A stretch of DNA of 64,000 nt from Cynocephalus volans (GCF_027409185.1 NC_084474.1:9107382-9171381); one strand, 5' to 3'; counted from the first letter of the stretch, positions 21,736 through 34,072 are shown. Notes: a model not told the origin generated them from the letters alone. Numbers and translations are program-made.

Positions 21736-21870
21736 ACAAAGACAGGGATTTGTTTGCTGCAGGATGGTAATCAGGAGCCTTTCAAAGTCCGGCTGCACCT
21801 AGCCAAAGATATTCTGATGATCCAGGAACAGGATGTGATTTGTGTGTCTGGTGAGCCTTTCTATTCTGGT
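21736..21870 (+). CDS. SNTG1: SNTG1 second coding exon
   Basis: 135 bases, 45 codons, open in phase 0, following directly on the first coding exon. It reads TKTGICLLQDGNQEPFKVRL, then HLAKDILMIQEQDVICVSG and EPFYSG, the conserved N-terminal part of gamma-1-syntrophin ahead of the PDZ domain (residues about 10-54, the start of the split PH1 region). The acceptor is 'ttttttgtctgaag' ending at 21735 and the donor is 'gtaagtagc' from 21871, an excellent match. The next exon, which would begin the PDZ-flanking ERTVTIRR text, was not found in the window. This fits the very large introns of SNTG1. The reading is perfect with no stops, so the gene looks functional. Confidence 0.96.
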
Positions 21871-23249
21871 GTAAGTAGCTTTTCCTTCTGTAGAAGTTTT
21901 TTGTTTTTGTCTTTTGTTAATAAAAATGTGTATTCACAGAAAATTCTTAATATATTTTTCTTTTACTTTCCAAGCCTAGTCAATGGTCCTGCATGTAATT
22001 TTTGTTTTCATCATTCAGTAAGCAGTGTCCCTGTGTTGGGACCTGGCCTGGAGTCATAAGCACACATTTAGGGAGTCTATTGACCCCTGGCTGTCTTTAT
22101 ATGATGAGAGTGACACTTGTGTTTTCTGATCATAAGCAAATGCATTCTACCTTTTCACACAGAGGACTAGTTGAGGACAGTTCAGAGCAGTGTCCCCTGC
22201 TCTGGTCTTACCTGGAAACACCTTGAACAGTTGAGGTGATGCTGAGGTGCAGCCCGTCTCCCAGTGTCAGCAAAGCAGGAGGCTTTAGGTAGTGGTCCCT
22301 GAACTCTGTGTGTGTGCTTTCCCCTGAGACTGGGCCTGCAGAACTCTGTGGACCTCCTTGGTAGAATTATGTCAAAGTGTTGCAGTAAGCTTTTCTCTCC
22401 AGTGTTCTCACCCATTGATGTGTTGCTAGTCTAGCCTCAGAAAGGGCCAGGAATTATCACCCCAAACTGATTGGTGTACTTACTAGTGCCAAAGCACAGT
22501 TGCAGAAGACATCCTTAGGTGTGATTAGATTTTATTTGACAAAAAGATTTTATCATAAAACAGGATAAGTTCTAGAGTTTGTCATTTATTGTGGAATATC
22601 ATGAAAGACATTATTGTAACAGTGTTGCCATATGTGATCTCAGAAGAAAATTATAGAGAATATCAAACAGTCTGCTCCCTGGTCTCCCCAGACATCTGCA
22701 GCTGTTTAGAGTGAAGATTTAATTTGTATCTTATTAACAGACTTACCTTGGAGTGTTTTGTTGGTGGTGAATAATGCTGAGCTTCAGTTTTCACATCACT
22801 TCTACTAACACCCTATGGGAACCACACAGGCTCCTAAATCAATAGGCCTTTGCTAACTAAAGATAATGGACATTTTGCAGACTGTTAACTATTCTTTTGT
22901 CAAAGACCATTTAAATCATCCTGATTCATGGGCCTGGATGCCAAGGCTGACTAAACTGTTCCCCTAGGGTCGCCCTTTCTTTCCTTGAATTAGTAACAGA
23001 CTAATGGTCAATTTCTTTCTTTCTTTCAGGGAAGAGGTATGATTCATATAACACTCTGGAATAAATATGTCATGTCACACAGATCCTAGACCAGTAAAAT
23101 ATAATTGGTAAAACTCAGTATTTCAACATTGAAAAAATGTTATTGATTTTAAATTTTGCAGTCAAAATAGTTAACACACACAGATCTACTCTCTCTTTTG
23201 CAGTTAATTGTGCATATAAATAAAGCTCGGGATGCTAGGAAGAACTCAA
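21871..23249 (+). other. SNTG1 intron, mostly single-copy
   Basis: I recognise no gene. An acceptor-like 'ctttctttctttcag' occurs near 23029, but only 7 bases separate it from a donor-like 'gtatga'; I do not consider this an exon. Confidence 0.5.
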
Positions 23250-24131
23250 ACAGAATTAAGTAGAAACATCCTACGGTAGTGTCAGCAAATGAAAAAATAA
23301 AAATCATCTGACAAAATTTAGCATCAGTTTATAGGAAGCACTTGCAGCAAAATAAAAATAGGAGGGAACTTTCTTAATCTGATTACAAACATCTGATGAA
23401 GACTTCCTACTAATGTCATAGTTAACACTGAATATTCCCTCAGAGGCTGAGAGCACATCACGGATCATCACTCAACTCACTTCTGTGCAACAAGGTCCTG
23501 GCTGGTACAGCAAGTCGGGAGATAGTGCAGATGTCATGACGATATACAGAGAAAAATCCTAAGAAATCTACAAAAAGTAAAATAACACACAAACTTAGCA
23601 AGATTGCTGGGGGTAAGGGCAATATCCCAAGTTAATTGTGTTTCTATAACTAGTAACAAGAAATTGGAAAATGAAATAAAAAAGCAATTCACAGTACATC
23701 AAAAAGATAATGCACTTAGGAATAAATTTAACAAAAGATGCATATGTCTTCTACTCTGCAAACCACAAAACTATGACGATGAGGGAAATTTTAAAAAATA
23801 AACAAGTAAATAGAGCATCATAAATTGGAGACTAAATATTGGAAAGTTGTCACATCTTCCCAAATACTCAAAACCATTCAAAACCCCAAAATATTTTTGT
23901 AGATATAGACAAGTTTATTCTAAAATTTACATGGAAATACATAGGATTTACAGTAGTCAAAACAATATCGAATAAGAAAAGAAGCTGGAGTGTTTATACA
24001 GCACTTTCTGATTTCAGAACTAACTATAAGATTCCAATAATAAACACAGTGTGATGTCATAAATACAGGCATATAAATCCATGGGACATTACAGACAGTC
24101 TAGAAATAGACCCACACTTGTATGATCAGTT
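23250..24131 (+). mobile_element. Old L1 ORF2 3' part (sense)
   Basis: Highly decayed L1 ORF2 text: 'aactagtaacaagaaattgg', 'aggaataaatttaac', 'atttacatggaaatac', 'agtcaaaacaat' and 'aatagacccacac'. The longest open stretches are 65 and 71 codons (23604-23801, 23839-24054). Inactive. Confidence 0.75.
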
Positions 24132-24878
24132 GATTTTTTTTTATTGTGGTAAAATATGCATAACATAAAATCATGAAATTTACCATTTTAACCATTTTTT
24201 ATTGTACAGTTAAGAGGTATTGAGTGCATTCACATTGTTTTATAACCATCACTACTATTTCCAGAATTTTCATTATCCTATATTGAAACTCTGTTCCTAC
24301 TAAACAATAACTCTTCAGTCCCCTTAGCCCTGGCAATCTCTGTTCTACTTTCTGTGTCTATGTATTAACTATTCTAAGTAACTCATATAAGTGGAATCAT
24401 ACAATATTTGACCTTTTGTGTCTGGCTTATTTCACTTACCATAACTTCTTTAAGAAGGTTTATCCATGTTGAGTCATGTACCAGAATTTCATTTCTTTTT
24501 AAGGGCAAATAATATTCCATTGTATGCATATACCTCATTTATATTCACTCACCCAACAAAGGACATTTGGTTTTTTTCCATCTTTTCACTCTTTTGAAAA
24601 ATACTACCATAAACATGAGTGTACAAATGTCTGTTTGAGTTCCCACTTTCAATTCTTTTGTTTATATACTCAGAAGTGAAATTGCTAGATGAAATGGTAA
24701 TTCTTTGTTTAATTTTTTGAAGAACCACCATGCTGTTTTTCACAGTGGTTGCACCATTTTATATTCCAACAAGCAATATGCAAGTGTTCCAATTTCTCCA
24801 CATCCACATCAAACCTGTTGTTTTCTGTGTTTTTTAAAATGGCTATCCAGATGGGTATGAGGTCAAATCTCATTGTGG
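24132..24878 (-). mobile_element. Old L1M 3' part, left half of a split element
   Basis: Antisense L1M: 'ttattgtggtaaaatatgca', 'ttcattatcctatattg', 'aatattccattgtatgca' and 'cacagtggttgcacca'. It stops at the target duplication 24866-24878 and continues at 31118 after the young L1, so the two halves join exactly. Confidence 0.8.
24866..24878. repeat. Target-site duplication of the plus-strand L1 (left)
   Basis: 'aatctcattgtgg' occurs here and at 31105-31117, a perfect 13-base match bracketing the inserted L1 and its tail. Confidence 0.9.
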
Positions 24879-25661
24879 GCGACCCTGCCCCTAAGAAGCC
24901 CTCCCTGCCACCACAGAGGCTCTGATGGAACAGTGCTGACCCGGCAGCCCCCGCGGGAACCTGGTCAGGTGAAACCCTGCCCCTGAGAAGCTTTCCCTGC
25001 TGCCACAGAGGCCCCGAGGGGGTGACAGGCAGCTGGAATCAGCAACACTCCCTGCCACTGCTGCAGACACCAGGGTGGAATGAGTGGATGTGAACGCCTC
25101 TGCCACAACTGCTGATATAAGGACAACTTGCTGCTAAAACAGCAGCCACTACTTCATGGGTTTCCTGGTGACCACTCATCGGCATAGACAGAAGGAGTGA
25201 CATCAGTGAAGCCCAGGGAAAGAGGAAAGAAAAAAGAGAAAACCCACCCAGTGTAACCCTTTCAAACCAAGGAGTACTAGTATAACCCAGTGTACCTAAC
25301 AGAGTCAGGGTGAGCTAGCCACAATGCCAATACTCCTGCCCAAGAGCATCCACTATAACCTAACAGTGACAAGACTCCAAGGCTTTATCCTCCAATATAG
25401 TGTCACCAACCTCAGCAAAGAAATAATAAGTGTCCTAGGGTGTAAGTCACAGTGTCACTCTCATGCAAATCCAACACCAAATTCAGCTGAAATACCTTAA
25501 CAGCGACTACACAACAGCACCTACCTGGATCTAATACTAAAAAAACCTATTCATCCGTCATTATAAAACACACCTGCAAGAGGAAAATCCTCTCTGCCAA
25601 CCCCACTCCAGAGTAACTTCTCTTCTAGATGACTAAATGACAACAGAGAGGTACTAGAAAT
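24879..25661 (+). mobile_element. L1 5' UTR
   Basis: The GC-richer 5' end of the plus-strand L1. Two related units begin 'gaccctgcccctaagaag' (24881) and 'aaccctgcccctgagaag' (24973), about 92 bp apart, resembling monomer repeats. It starts immediately after the target duplication, so the element is close to full length. L1 5' UTRs carry an internal RNA polymerase II promoter. Confidence 0.7.
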
Positions 25662-26640
25662 ATGAAAAAAAAACAAGAAAGTATGACACCACCAAAGGAA
25701 TATAATAACTTTCAAGTACTAGATCCTATAGAACAGGAAGTCCTTGACATGACTGACAAAGAATTTCGAGCAACAATTCTAAGGAAACTCAAAGAGATAC
25801 AAGAAGACTCAGTTAGACAACGCAATGAAATGAGAAAAGATATATATGACCTGAAAGAGGAAAGGAACAAAGAAATCAGTGCCCTGAAAAAGAATGTAGC
25901 AGATCTGGCTTGTAGAAGGATTCAGTCAATGAAATAAAAAACACAACAGAGAACTTAAACAGCAGGCTAGAACAAGCAGAAGAGAGAATTTCTGATCTTG
26001 AAGATGGCCTGTTTGAAATAACACAAGCAGACAAAAAGAAAGAAAAAAGAATTTAAAAAGTTGAAGAAAATCTGAGAGAGATAACAAACAACCTCAAGCA
26101 ATCAAGTATCCAAATCATGGCTATTGCCAGAAGGAATAGGAGGAAAAAGAAAAAGTCATTGAAAACACATATAATGAAATAATAGCAAAAAACTTCCCAA
26201 GTATAGGGAGAGATGCAGATCTTCAGATTCAGGAGGCTCAAAGATCCCCAGACATATTCAACCCCAAAAGATCCTCTCAAAGACATGTTATAGTCCAATT
26301 GGCAAAGCTCAAAGACTAAGAGAGAATCTTAAAAGCTACAAGAGAGAAGCATCAAGTCACATATAAGTGAGTCCCTATCAGCTTAATATCAGACTATTCA
26401 CCAGAAACCCTAAAAGCCAGAAGAGAATGGGATGATATATTCAAAATACTAAAAGGCAGAAATTGCCAGCCAAGAATACTTTACCCAGCAAGGTTATCCT
26501 TCTGAAATGAAGGACAAATAGTATATTTCTTAGACAACCAAAAACTGTGGGAGTTCCCTACAACATGACCAGCCTTACAAGAAATTCTCAAGGGAGTACT
26601 GTGTCTGGTACCTGAAAAACAACCATCACTACCATGACTA
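25662..26640 (+). pseudogene. L1 ORF1 (coiled-coil RNA-binding protein), broken
   Basis: The first open piece (25662-25937, 91 codons) begins MKKKQESMTPPKEYNNFQVL and contains the Lys/Glu-rich heptads of the ORF1p coiled coil (EFRATILRKLKEIQED). Later text in other frames includes the RRM/C-terminal region (around 26390-26480). Stops at 25935 and 26056 and frame changes disrupt it. ORF1p trimers coat L1 RNA; this copy cannot encode it. Confidence 0.8.
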
Positions 26641-29600
26641 CTCAAGAAAGAACAAAACCCACCAGCAAAATAAAAATGCTAACAATAAAGAGAAAAGAAG
26701 TTTATCTACCATCCCAAGAAACCAACAAACACAGAAGACAAACAGTAAATCATAAGGAAAGGAACAAATGATATTTAAAACATCCAAACAAAAGTCAATA
26801 AAATGCCAGGAGTAAATCAACACCTTTCAACAATAACCTTAATGTAAACGGATTAAATTCCCCACTCCAAAGACACAGACTGACTGATTAGATTAAAAGA
26901 TGGACCCAACAATATGCTGCCTTAAAGAGACTCACCTCACACAAAAGAGGATGGAAAAAGATATACTATGCAAATAGAAATGAAAAACAAGCTGCAATAG
27001 CTATTTTTATATCAGATAAAATAGACTTTAAATCAAAACCATAAAAAGGTCACTATATAATAATAAAAGAATTTATCCAGCAAAAAGACATAAGAATCAT
27101 GAATATATATACATCCAATGTCAGAGCAGCCAGATTTATAAAGCAAACACTATTAGACCCAAATAAAGAGATAGACACTAATACCATAACAGTAGGTGAC
27201 CTGAACACCCAACTCTCAACATTGGACACATCATCTAGGCAAAAAAACCAACAGAGAAACACAAGATCTAAACAACACTTTAGACCAATTGGATTTTGCA
27301 GTTATCTACATGTCTTCTAACAACCTCAGAATATTCATTCTTCTCATCAGCACATGGAACATTCTTTGCAATAGCCCACATGTTAGGTCACAAATCAATT
27401 CTCAATAAATTCAAAAAAATTGAAAGTATTTCATGTATTTTTTCATACTACAATGGATTAAAACTAGAAATCAATAACAAACAAAATTCTGGGAACTATA
27501 CAAATTCATGGAAATTAAACAACATTCTACTTAATGACATATGAGTCCAAGAAGAAATTAAACAGGAAATCAAAAAATTTATTGAAGCTAATGAAAATAA
27601 TGACACATCATACCAAAACCTGTGGAATACTGCACAAACAGTACAAAGGGAGAAATTCATTGCAAAAAATGCTTACTTCAGAAGAATGGAAAGATGGCAA
27701 GTAAACAACTTATCACTTCACCTTAAAGAACTAGAAAAACAAGAACAATTCCAACCCATAGTTTGTAGACAGAAAGAAATCATTAAGATCACAGCAGAGC
27801 TAAATGAACTAAATGAAATAGAAACCCCCAAAATGATACAAAAGATCAATGAAACAAAAAGTTGGTTATTGGCAAGATAAATAAAATTGACAAGCCATTA
27901 GCAAGGCTAACTAAAAAAAGAAGACACAAATAACAAAAATTAGAAATGAAATTGAATCCTTGGAAATACAAGGAGTCATTAGAAACTACTATAAACAACT
28001 ATACACCAACAAATTTGAAAATCTGGAGGAAATGGATAAATTTCTGGACACACAGAAACTACCAAGACTCAACCTAGAACACATAGAAAATCTGAACAGA
28101 CCAATAACAGTCAAAGACAGTGAAGTTGTAATCAGCAGTCTCCTAACAAAGAAAAGCCCAGGACCAGATGGCTTCACCGCAGAATTCTACCAAACCATTA
28201 AAGAAGAATTAATACAAATTGTCTACAAACTGTTCCAAAAAATTGAAACAGAGGCCATTCTCCTGAATTCATTCTATGAGGCAAACATCACCCTAATACC
28301 AAAGCCAGACAAGGATGCAACAAAAAAATAAAACTACAGGCTGATATCTTTGATGAATATTGATGCAAAATTCTCAATAAAATATTAGCTAATAGAATAC
28401 AGCAACAGATACATAAAATTATACACCAAGATCAAGTGGGATTCATCACAAGGATGCAGGGTTGGTTCAACATACAAAAGTCAATAAATGTGATGAACCA
28501 CATCAATAAAATGAAAGACAAAAACCATATGATCATTTCCATAGATGCTGAGAAAGCATTTGACAAAATTCAACATCCCTTCATGATAAAGACTCTATAG
28601 ACTGGCTATAGTATCTCAACACAGTTAAAGCCATATATGACAAATACACTGTCAGTATCACACTGAATGGGGAAAAGTTGAAAGCTTTTCTCTTAAGAAC
28701 AGGAACAATTCTAGGTTCCCCACTCTCACCTCTCCTATTCAACATAGTATTGGAAGTACTATCCAGAGCAATCAGGGAAGAGAAAGAAATAAAGGGCATC
28801 CAGATTGGGAAAGATCAAGTCACACTGTCCCTGTTTGCAGGTGATTTGATTCTATATATTGAACAGCCTAAAGACTCTACAAAAAAACTCTTAAGTTGAT
28901 AAATGATTTCAGGAAATTTGCAGGATACAAAATCAACACAGGAAAATCAATTACATTTTTATACTCCAACAATGAACTTGCAGAAAAAGAAATCAAGAAA
29001 GCTAGCCCATTTACAATAGTCACCAAATAATAAAATACCTTGGAATAAAGTTAACAAAGAATGTGGAAAATCTCTAAGATGAGAACTACAAACCACTGCG
29101 GAGAGAAATTAAAGAGGACACAAGAAGATGGAAAGATTTTCCATGCTCTTGGATTGGAAGAATTACCATTGTGAAAATGCCCACAGTACCCAAAGTGGTC
29201 TACAGATTCAACACAATCCTCATGAAAATTCCAGTGACATTCTCAGAAATGGAGAAAACAATTCTAGCATTCATATGTAATAACAAAAGATTATGAATAG
29301 CCAAAGCAATCTTGGCAAAACCAATATAGCCAGAGGTATAACATTACCTGACTTTAAACTGCAAAGCTATAGTAACCAAGAAAGCATGGTACTGGCATAA
29401 AAAGAGACACACAGACCAATGGAACAGAATAGAGAATCCAGAAATCAACCCACACAACTACAGCCATCTGATCTTTGACAAAGGTACCAAGAATTCACAC
29501 TGGGGAAGAGACTACCTCTTCAGTAAATGGTGGTGGGAAAATCGGACATCCATATGTAGAAAAATGAAACTAGACCCATACATCTTGCCATATACCAAAA

Positions 29601-29870
29601 TCAAAACAAAATGGATTAAAGAATTAAATATACATCCTGAGACAATAAAATTCCTTAAAGAAAACATAGAGGAAACTCTTCAGGAAGTAGCACTGGGCAT
29701 AAACTTTATGAATTTGACCCCCAAAGCACAGGCAACCAACGGAAAAATAAACAAATGGGATTGTCTCAAACTTAAAAGCTTCTGCACTGCCAAAGAAACA
29801 ATTAACAGAGCAAAAAGACAACTGAATGAGAGAAAACATTTGCAAAATATACATCTGAGAGAGGATTAAT
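26641..29870 (+). pseudogene. L1 ORF2 (endonuclease/reverse transcriptase), broken
   Basis: Domains are in order. The endonuclease region is at about 26800-27540; piece 27099-27320 has VGDLNTQLS, the endonuclease GDFN-type motif. The linker is at 27686-27880 and 27960-28331. The RT region has motif A-type text near 28545 ([10 protein letters not shown] in a frame), then [16 protein letters not shown]. The catalytic FADD box at 28834-28845 reads FAGD, so the first aspartate is lost. The C-terminal part is 29564-29869. At least ten frame breaks are present. Family role: target-site nicking and reverse transcription. This copy is dead both by frame and by catalytic residue. Confidence 0.85.
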
Positions 29871-30765
29871 AACCACAATGTACAAGGAACACAAACAACT
29901 TAACAGCCAAAAAAAAAAAAAAAAGAAAAAAAAGTGACCTGTTTAAAAACTGGGCATAGGAGCTAAATAGGCATTTCTCAAGGGAAGATATAGTAATGGC
30001 CAACAGACACATGAAAAAATGCTCAACATCACTCAGCATTCAGTTAATGCAAATCAAAACCACTTGGAGATATCATCTCACTACACTTAGGATGGCTAAT
30101 ATCCAAGACTGCGAATGATAAGTGCTGGAGAGGTTGTGGAGAAAAAGGAACCCTCATACCCTGCAAAATAGTGCAGCTTCTATGGAAAATAGTATGGAGG
30201 TTCCTCAATTACAGATAGATCTACCATATGACCCAGCTATTCCACTGCTGGGAATATACCCAGAGGAATGAAAATCATCATGTTGAAGGAATACCTGTAC
30301 TCCCGTGTTTATTGCAGCACTACTTACAAGAGCCAAGAGTTGGAACCAGCCTAAATGCCCATCACTGGGTGAGTGGATATGGAAAATGTGGTATATCTAT
30401 ACAATAGAATACTACTCTGCTATAAAAAGGAATGAAATACTACCATTTGCGGCAACATGGACATACTTAGAGAAAATTATGTTAAGTGTAATATGCCAGG
30501 CACAGAAAGAGAAATATTGCATGTTCTCACTTATATGTGGGAGCTCATAAAAATAAATAATGAATATACAAACAAATAAATGTGGGAGGGGAGAAGGGAG
30601 AACACAATTATTCCTTGAACTTTTTAAGTGAACAGATATGTTGATGGGGGGAAGGGAAGGTTGGGAAAGGAGGAATTGGTAAAGGGACATGAAAATCAAC
30701 TACATTGTTTATTGATAAATTACAGTAAAAAATTAATTAAAATATTATTAAAAATATAATTTGAT
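29871..30765 (+). mobile_element. L1 ORF2 end and 3' UTR
   Basis: Contains the ORF2 tail (30305-30550, with MWYIYTIEYYSAIKRNEILP) and an 'aaaaaaaaaaaaaaagaaaa' block at 29909-29932. The G-rich 3' UTR stretch 'gttgatggggggaaggg' is near 30640. It ends in AT-rich 'ttaattaaaatattatta'. A SINE follows directly. Confidence 0.8.
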
Positions 30766-30913
30766 GGGCCGGCCCTGTGGCTCACTCAGGAGAGTGCAGT
30801 GCTGGTAGCGCCAAGGCCACGGGTTCGGATCCTATATAGGGATAGCCCGTGCACTCAACGGCTGAGTGTGTTGCAGACAACACCATGTCAAGGGTTGAGA
30901 TCCCCTACCGGTC

Positions 30914-30944
<31 letters not shown>
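30766..30944 (+). mobile_element. CYN-type dimeric tRNA-derived SINE
   Basis: Two tRNA-like units. The first begins 'gggccggccctgtggctcac' and has the B box 'gggttcggatcc' at 30821-30832, followed by 'tatatagg'. The second has 'gctgagtgtg' and 'gggttgagatcccc', then 'taccggtcc' and a poly(A) of about 30. A and B boxes form an internal RNA polymerase III promoter. The flanks 'atttgatg' before and 'atttgatg' after (about 31012-31019) suggest a target duplication. It resembles colugo CYN SINEs. Confidence 0.75.

Positions 30945-30990
<46 letters not shown>
30945..30990. repeat. (TA)n microsatellite in the SINE tail
   Basis: About 46 bases of alternating TA grown from the poly(A) tail of the SINE, then a short CA run. 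Confidence 0.95.
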
Positions 30991-30996
<6 letters not shown>

Positions 30997-31104
30997 CACA
31001 TTATTTGATGAGACATTATTAAACTCATTGATAGTAAGATGCTGATGCATAAAATTATATATATATATATGTTTTAGGAAAGAATTAACTTATTTAAAAA
31101 AAGG
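30991..31104 (+). other. Non-L1 segment carried at the 3' end of the L1 insertion
   Basis: About 90 bases of ordinary sequence lie between the SINE and 'ttaaaaaaagg', just inside the right-hand L1 target duplication. Since the duplication lies outside it, the segment (and possibly the SINE) arrived with the L1, which fits a 3' transduction. Alternatively it is part of this L1 family's 3' UTR. Confidence 0.45.
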
Positions 31105-31117
31105 AATCTCATTGTGG
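31105..31117. repeat. Target-site duplication of the plus-strand L1 (right)
   Basis: 'aatctcattgtgg', identical to 24866-24878. Confidence 0.9.
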
Positions 31118-32655
31118 TTTTTATTTGCATTCTCCTATTGATTAATGTTGAGCATTGTTCTATGTGCTTTTTGGCCATTTGTATATCTTCTTTACAGAAA
31201 TGTCTGTTCATATCCTTTGCCCATTTTTGAATTGGATTATTTGTATTTTGGTGTTGAGTTGCAATATATTTATTATATGTTATTTTCTTATCAGATGTAA
31301 GATTTGCAAATATTTTCTCCCAACCTGTGGGTTACCTTTTTACTCTATTGATAGTGTGCTTTGATGCACAAATGCTTTTAATTTTGTTGATATCCAATTT
31401 GTCTGTTTCTTCTTCTACTAGATGTACCTTTTGTGGCATATCAAAGAAATCATTGCCAAATGCAATGTCATGAACCTTTTCCCCTGTATTTTCCTCCAAG
31501 CATTTAGAGTTTTAGCTCTTCCTGGTAGGTCTTTGATCTATTTTGTTAATTTCTGTATATGTTGTTAGGAAAGGGTCTTAGTTTATTCTTTTGCATTTGG
31601 ATACACTATTTTCCTGATACCATTTGGATCTTGGCCCCCTTGTCAAAAATCATGTACCATATGTGCAAGGGTGTATTACTAAGATTTCTATTCTATTCCA
31701 TTGTTCTAAATGTTTGTCTTTATGCCTATAACACACTGTTTGTTGGTTTTTACTGTAGCTTTATAGTAACTTTTGAAATCAGGAAGTTTTTGGCACTTTG
31801 TTCTTTTTCAAGATTGTTTTGGCTAATTGGGGAACCTAGAAATTTCATATGAATTTTAGACTAAATTTTCCTATTTCTTCAAAAAATAACATTGGGGTTT
31901 TTATAAGGATTGCATTATATCTGTGGATCACTTTGGATAGTATGACATATTAACAATATTAAGCCCTCTGACCCGTGAACATAGAGTGTCTTTTCACTGA
32001 TTCATATCTACTTTAATGTCTTTCTTTCTGCAACATTCTGTTATTTTCAGTGTACATCTTTCACCTCCTTGGTTAATTCCTGAATATTGTATTATTTTTG
32101 ATGATATTGTTAAAGAATTCCTTTCTGAATTTTCTTTTTGGATTGTTTATTGTTAGTGTATAAAAAAATAACTGATTTTTCTTTTTTTCTTTTTGTGGAT
32201 TTTGTATCCTGCTACTTTTCTGAATTTGTTTTAGTTCTAATAGGGTTTTCTTGTGGAATCTTTAGGGTTTTCTCACATATAAGAAATCATCTATTAAAAA
32301 AGATAATTTACTTCTTCCTATCCAGTTTATTTGCCTTTTATTATGTTTTTTTTTATGCCTAATGATTCTGGCTAGGACTTTCAGTACCACGTTGAATGAA
32401 AATGGTAAAAGTGGGTATCCTTGTCTTGTTCCTGATCTTAGAGGAAAAGCTTTTAGTTCTTCACCTTTGAATATGATGTTTGCTGTGGGTTTTTCATATA
32501 TGGGCTTTATTATGGTGAGGTAGTTTCCTTCTTTTCCTTGTTTGTTGGGTGTTGAATGGTGTTGGATTCACTTATGAGAGGGTGCTGAAATGTGTCAAAT
32601 GCTTTTTCTGCATCAGCTGAGATGATCATGTGTGTTTTTTTCCCTTCTGCTCTAT
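31118..32655 (-). mobile_element. Old L1M ORF2, right half of a split element
   Basis: Continues the antisense L1M of 24132-24878: 'ttgcattctcctattgatta', 'tcctttgcccatttttg', 'tattttctcccaacctgtgg', 'gggtatccttgtcttg' and 'catcagctgagatgatcatg'. Its ORF2 RT box region (about 32340-32420) is degraded. No open frame is longer than 97 codons. Confidence 0.85.
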
Positions 32656-33760
32656 AACCCTCTTTCCCTTACCTGCAAGTGCTTCTTGGGACCCCTCCCA
32701 GACAGAATTCTATCCTGGGGGTCTGCATCTGGTGAAGCCAGCCTGTAAAAGTGAGGATAGTACATTGCACTAGCAGACTGCCAGAGTTTCTTTGGGAGAA
32801 CTCTATGTCTGCTTTTTAAAACCTCTCACAGGTGAAGCCCTCGGGCACTTCTGCACTGAAACACAGATCCTCTTTGAACTTGACCCTTCACACTGTGTTG
32901 TCTACCTTGTATTACCACTGTGCATTGCAAGTGTGCTCTGTCTACAGTGATAATTTCACTTGTCACCTAATTATAACAAGAGGTTGAAAGGGTAGAGGAT
33001 TAAGGAAAAGATAGTCATCCATCTTTTGAGAACAAAAAGTCATATCTGAGTGTACAATAAATACAGTATTGATTCTCAGTCTACTTAGGTTAGTGGAAGG
33101 GTTAGGAGAGAGTTCTCAGGCAAGGTGGTTGTTAGGTAGGAGACCCCAGGCCAGCAGGCTAGCATGTGATCTGGGAGTATCTGGATCCATGAAGCCCTGG
33201 CCAGAGAATGGGGGAACAGGACAGCGAAGACAGGGAGCTATCAACAGGATTGCCACCAGACAGCTTACTCAAGCCCCATTCTGCTGAAGACTCCAGGAGA
33301 CTGTAAGGTATCACAGTTTTCCTATACCCCACAACAAGGAGGAAGCTGGCACTGTGTTCCCAGGCTCATACCACAAGCTGAAGGCTGCTTCTAGATTGTC
33401 ATTACCTGATACTTCTGGCTTGTCCAGCTCAGGCTGAGAGAAAGCCCTGGTGCAGTGAGACTCAGGTCTGGCAGAGGGACAAGTCCTGAGCTGGGGAGTT
33501 AGTGGTAGGCCTGACAATATCTCCACATTGGGAGCACAGGGCGAGAGGGGCTATGGGACCTGGTAGTGACTGACTGGCCATGGAGGATATACAGTGGGGT
33601 ATGAGTCCAGGTGAAAGGCACAGTGTAGTAGGAAGTTAGATAGAGACAAGAGTGGGAGGAAGGAGACCTGGTTATTTGCAAGTGAGAAAACCAAATGTAG
33701 GCATGCACTTGCACAGAAACAGCCACAGAAGACAAAGGCAGATAGGGAGCTCCACCCCCA
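32656..33760. other. Unclassified segment next to an LTR
   Basis: About 1.1 kb of GC-moderate sequence with no L1, MIR or L2 text. Open frames (33069-33287 +, 33786 down to 33499) have no known domain. Since an LTR-like stretch begins at 33761, it may be the internal or upstream part of that ERV, but I see no gag or pol motif. Confidence 0.35.
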
Positions 33761-34072
33761 TGTTGGGCACTATTGGGTTGAAACAATGAGCTCCCACCAG
33801 CTAAGGTGCCAATCGACAGGGCTCAATCAATGATCAAATGACACGAGTCCAGCAGGGAGGACTTCAACCTCTGGTAATGGATCTATCAGGTCTCTTGAGC
33901 CACTCTGTCCCTCAAGCCCACTCCATCCTCTCTAGAATGTATTCTTGCTTTGCTAAAAAAAACCTGCTCTTTGCTTTTCACCTCTGGTGTGTCTCATCCA
34001 ATTCTTTGTTCAAGAAACCAAAAACCCGGACTTAGCTAGGGGAACCTGCAATTTCCTCATTTTCCCTTAACA
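33761..34072 (+). mobile_element. Solo or 3' LTR, class I-like
   Basis: Begins 'tgttgggcactattgggttg' and ends 'ttcccttaaca'. It has a U5-like end ('gctctttgcttttcacctc', 'gtgtgtctcatccaattc', 'tttgttcaagaaacc') and a decayed poly(A) signal within 'gctaaaaaaaacctgc'. The orientation follows from these. No target duplication is obvious. Confidence 0.55.

Noticed and set aside
23029-23046. Micro-exon after 'ctttctttctttcag'
   Set aside because: Only 7 bases would lie between acceptor and donor; nothing supports use.
30766-30840. A functional tRNA gene
   Set aside because: A and B boxes are present, but the unit is part of a SINE with a second unit and poly(A), and it cannot fold into a proper tRNA.
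30799-31008. 69-codon frame across the SINE
   Set aside because: It reads through SINE, poly(A) and TA repeat, and so has no coding meaning.
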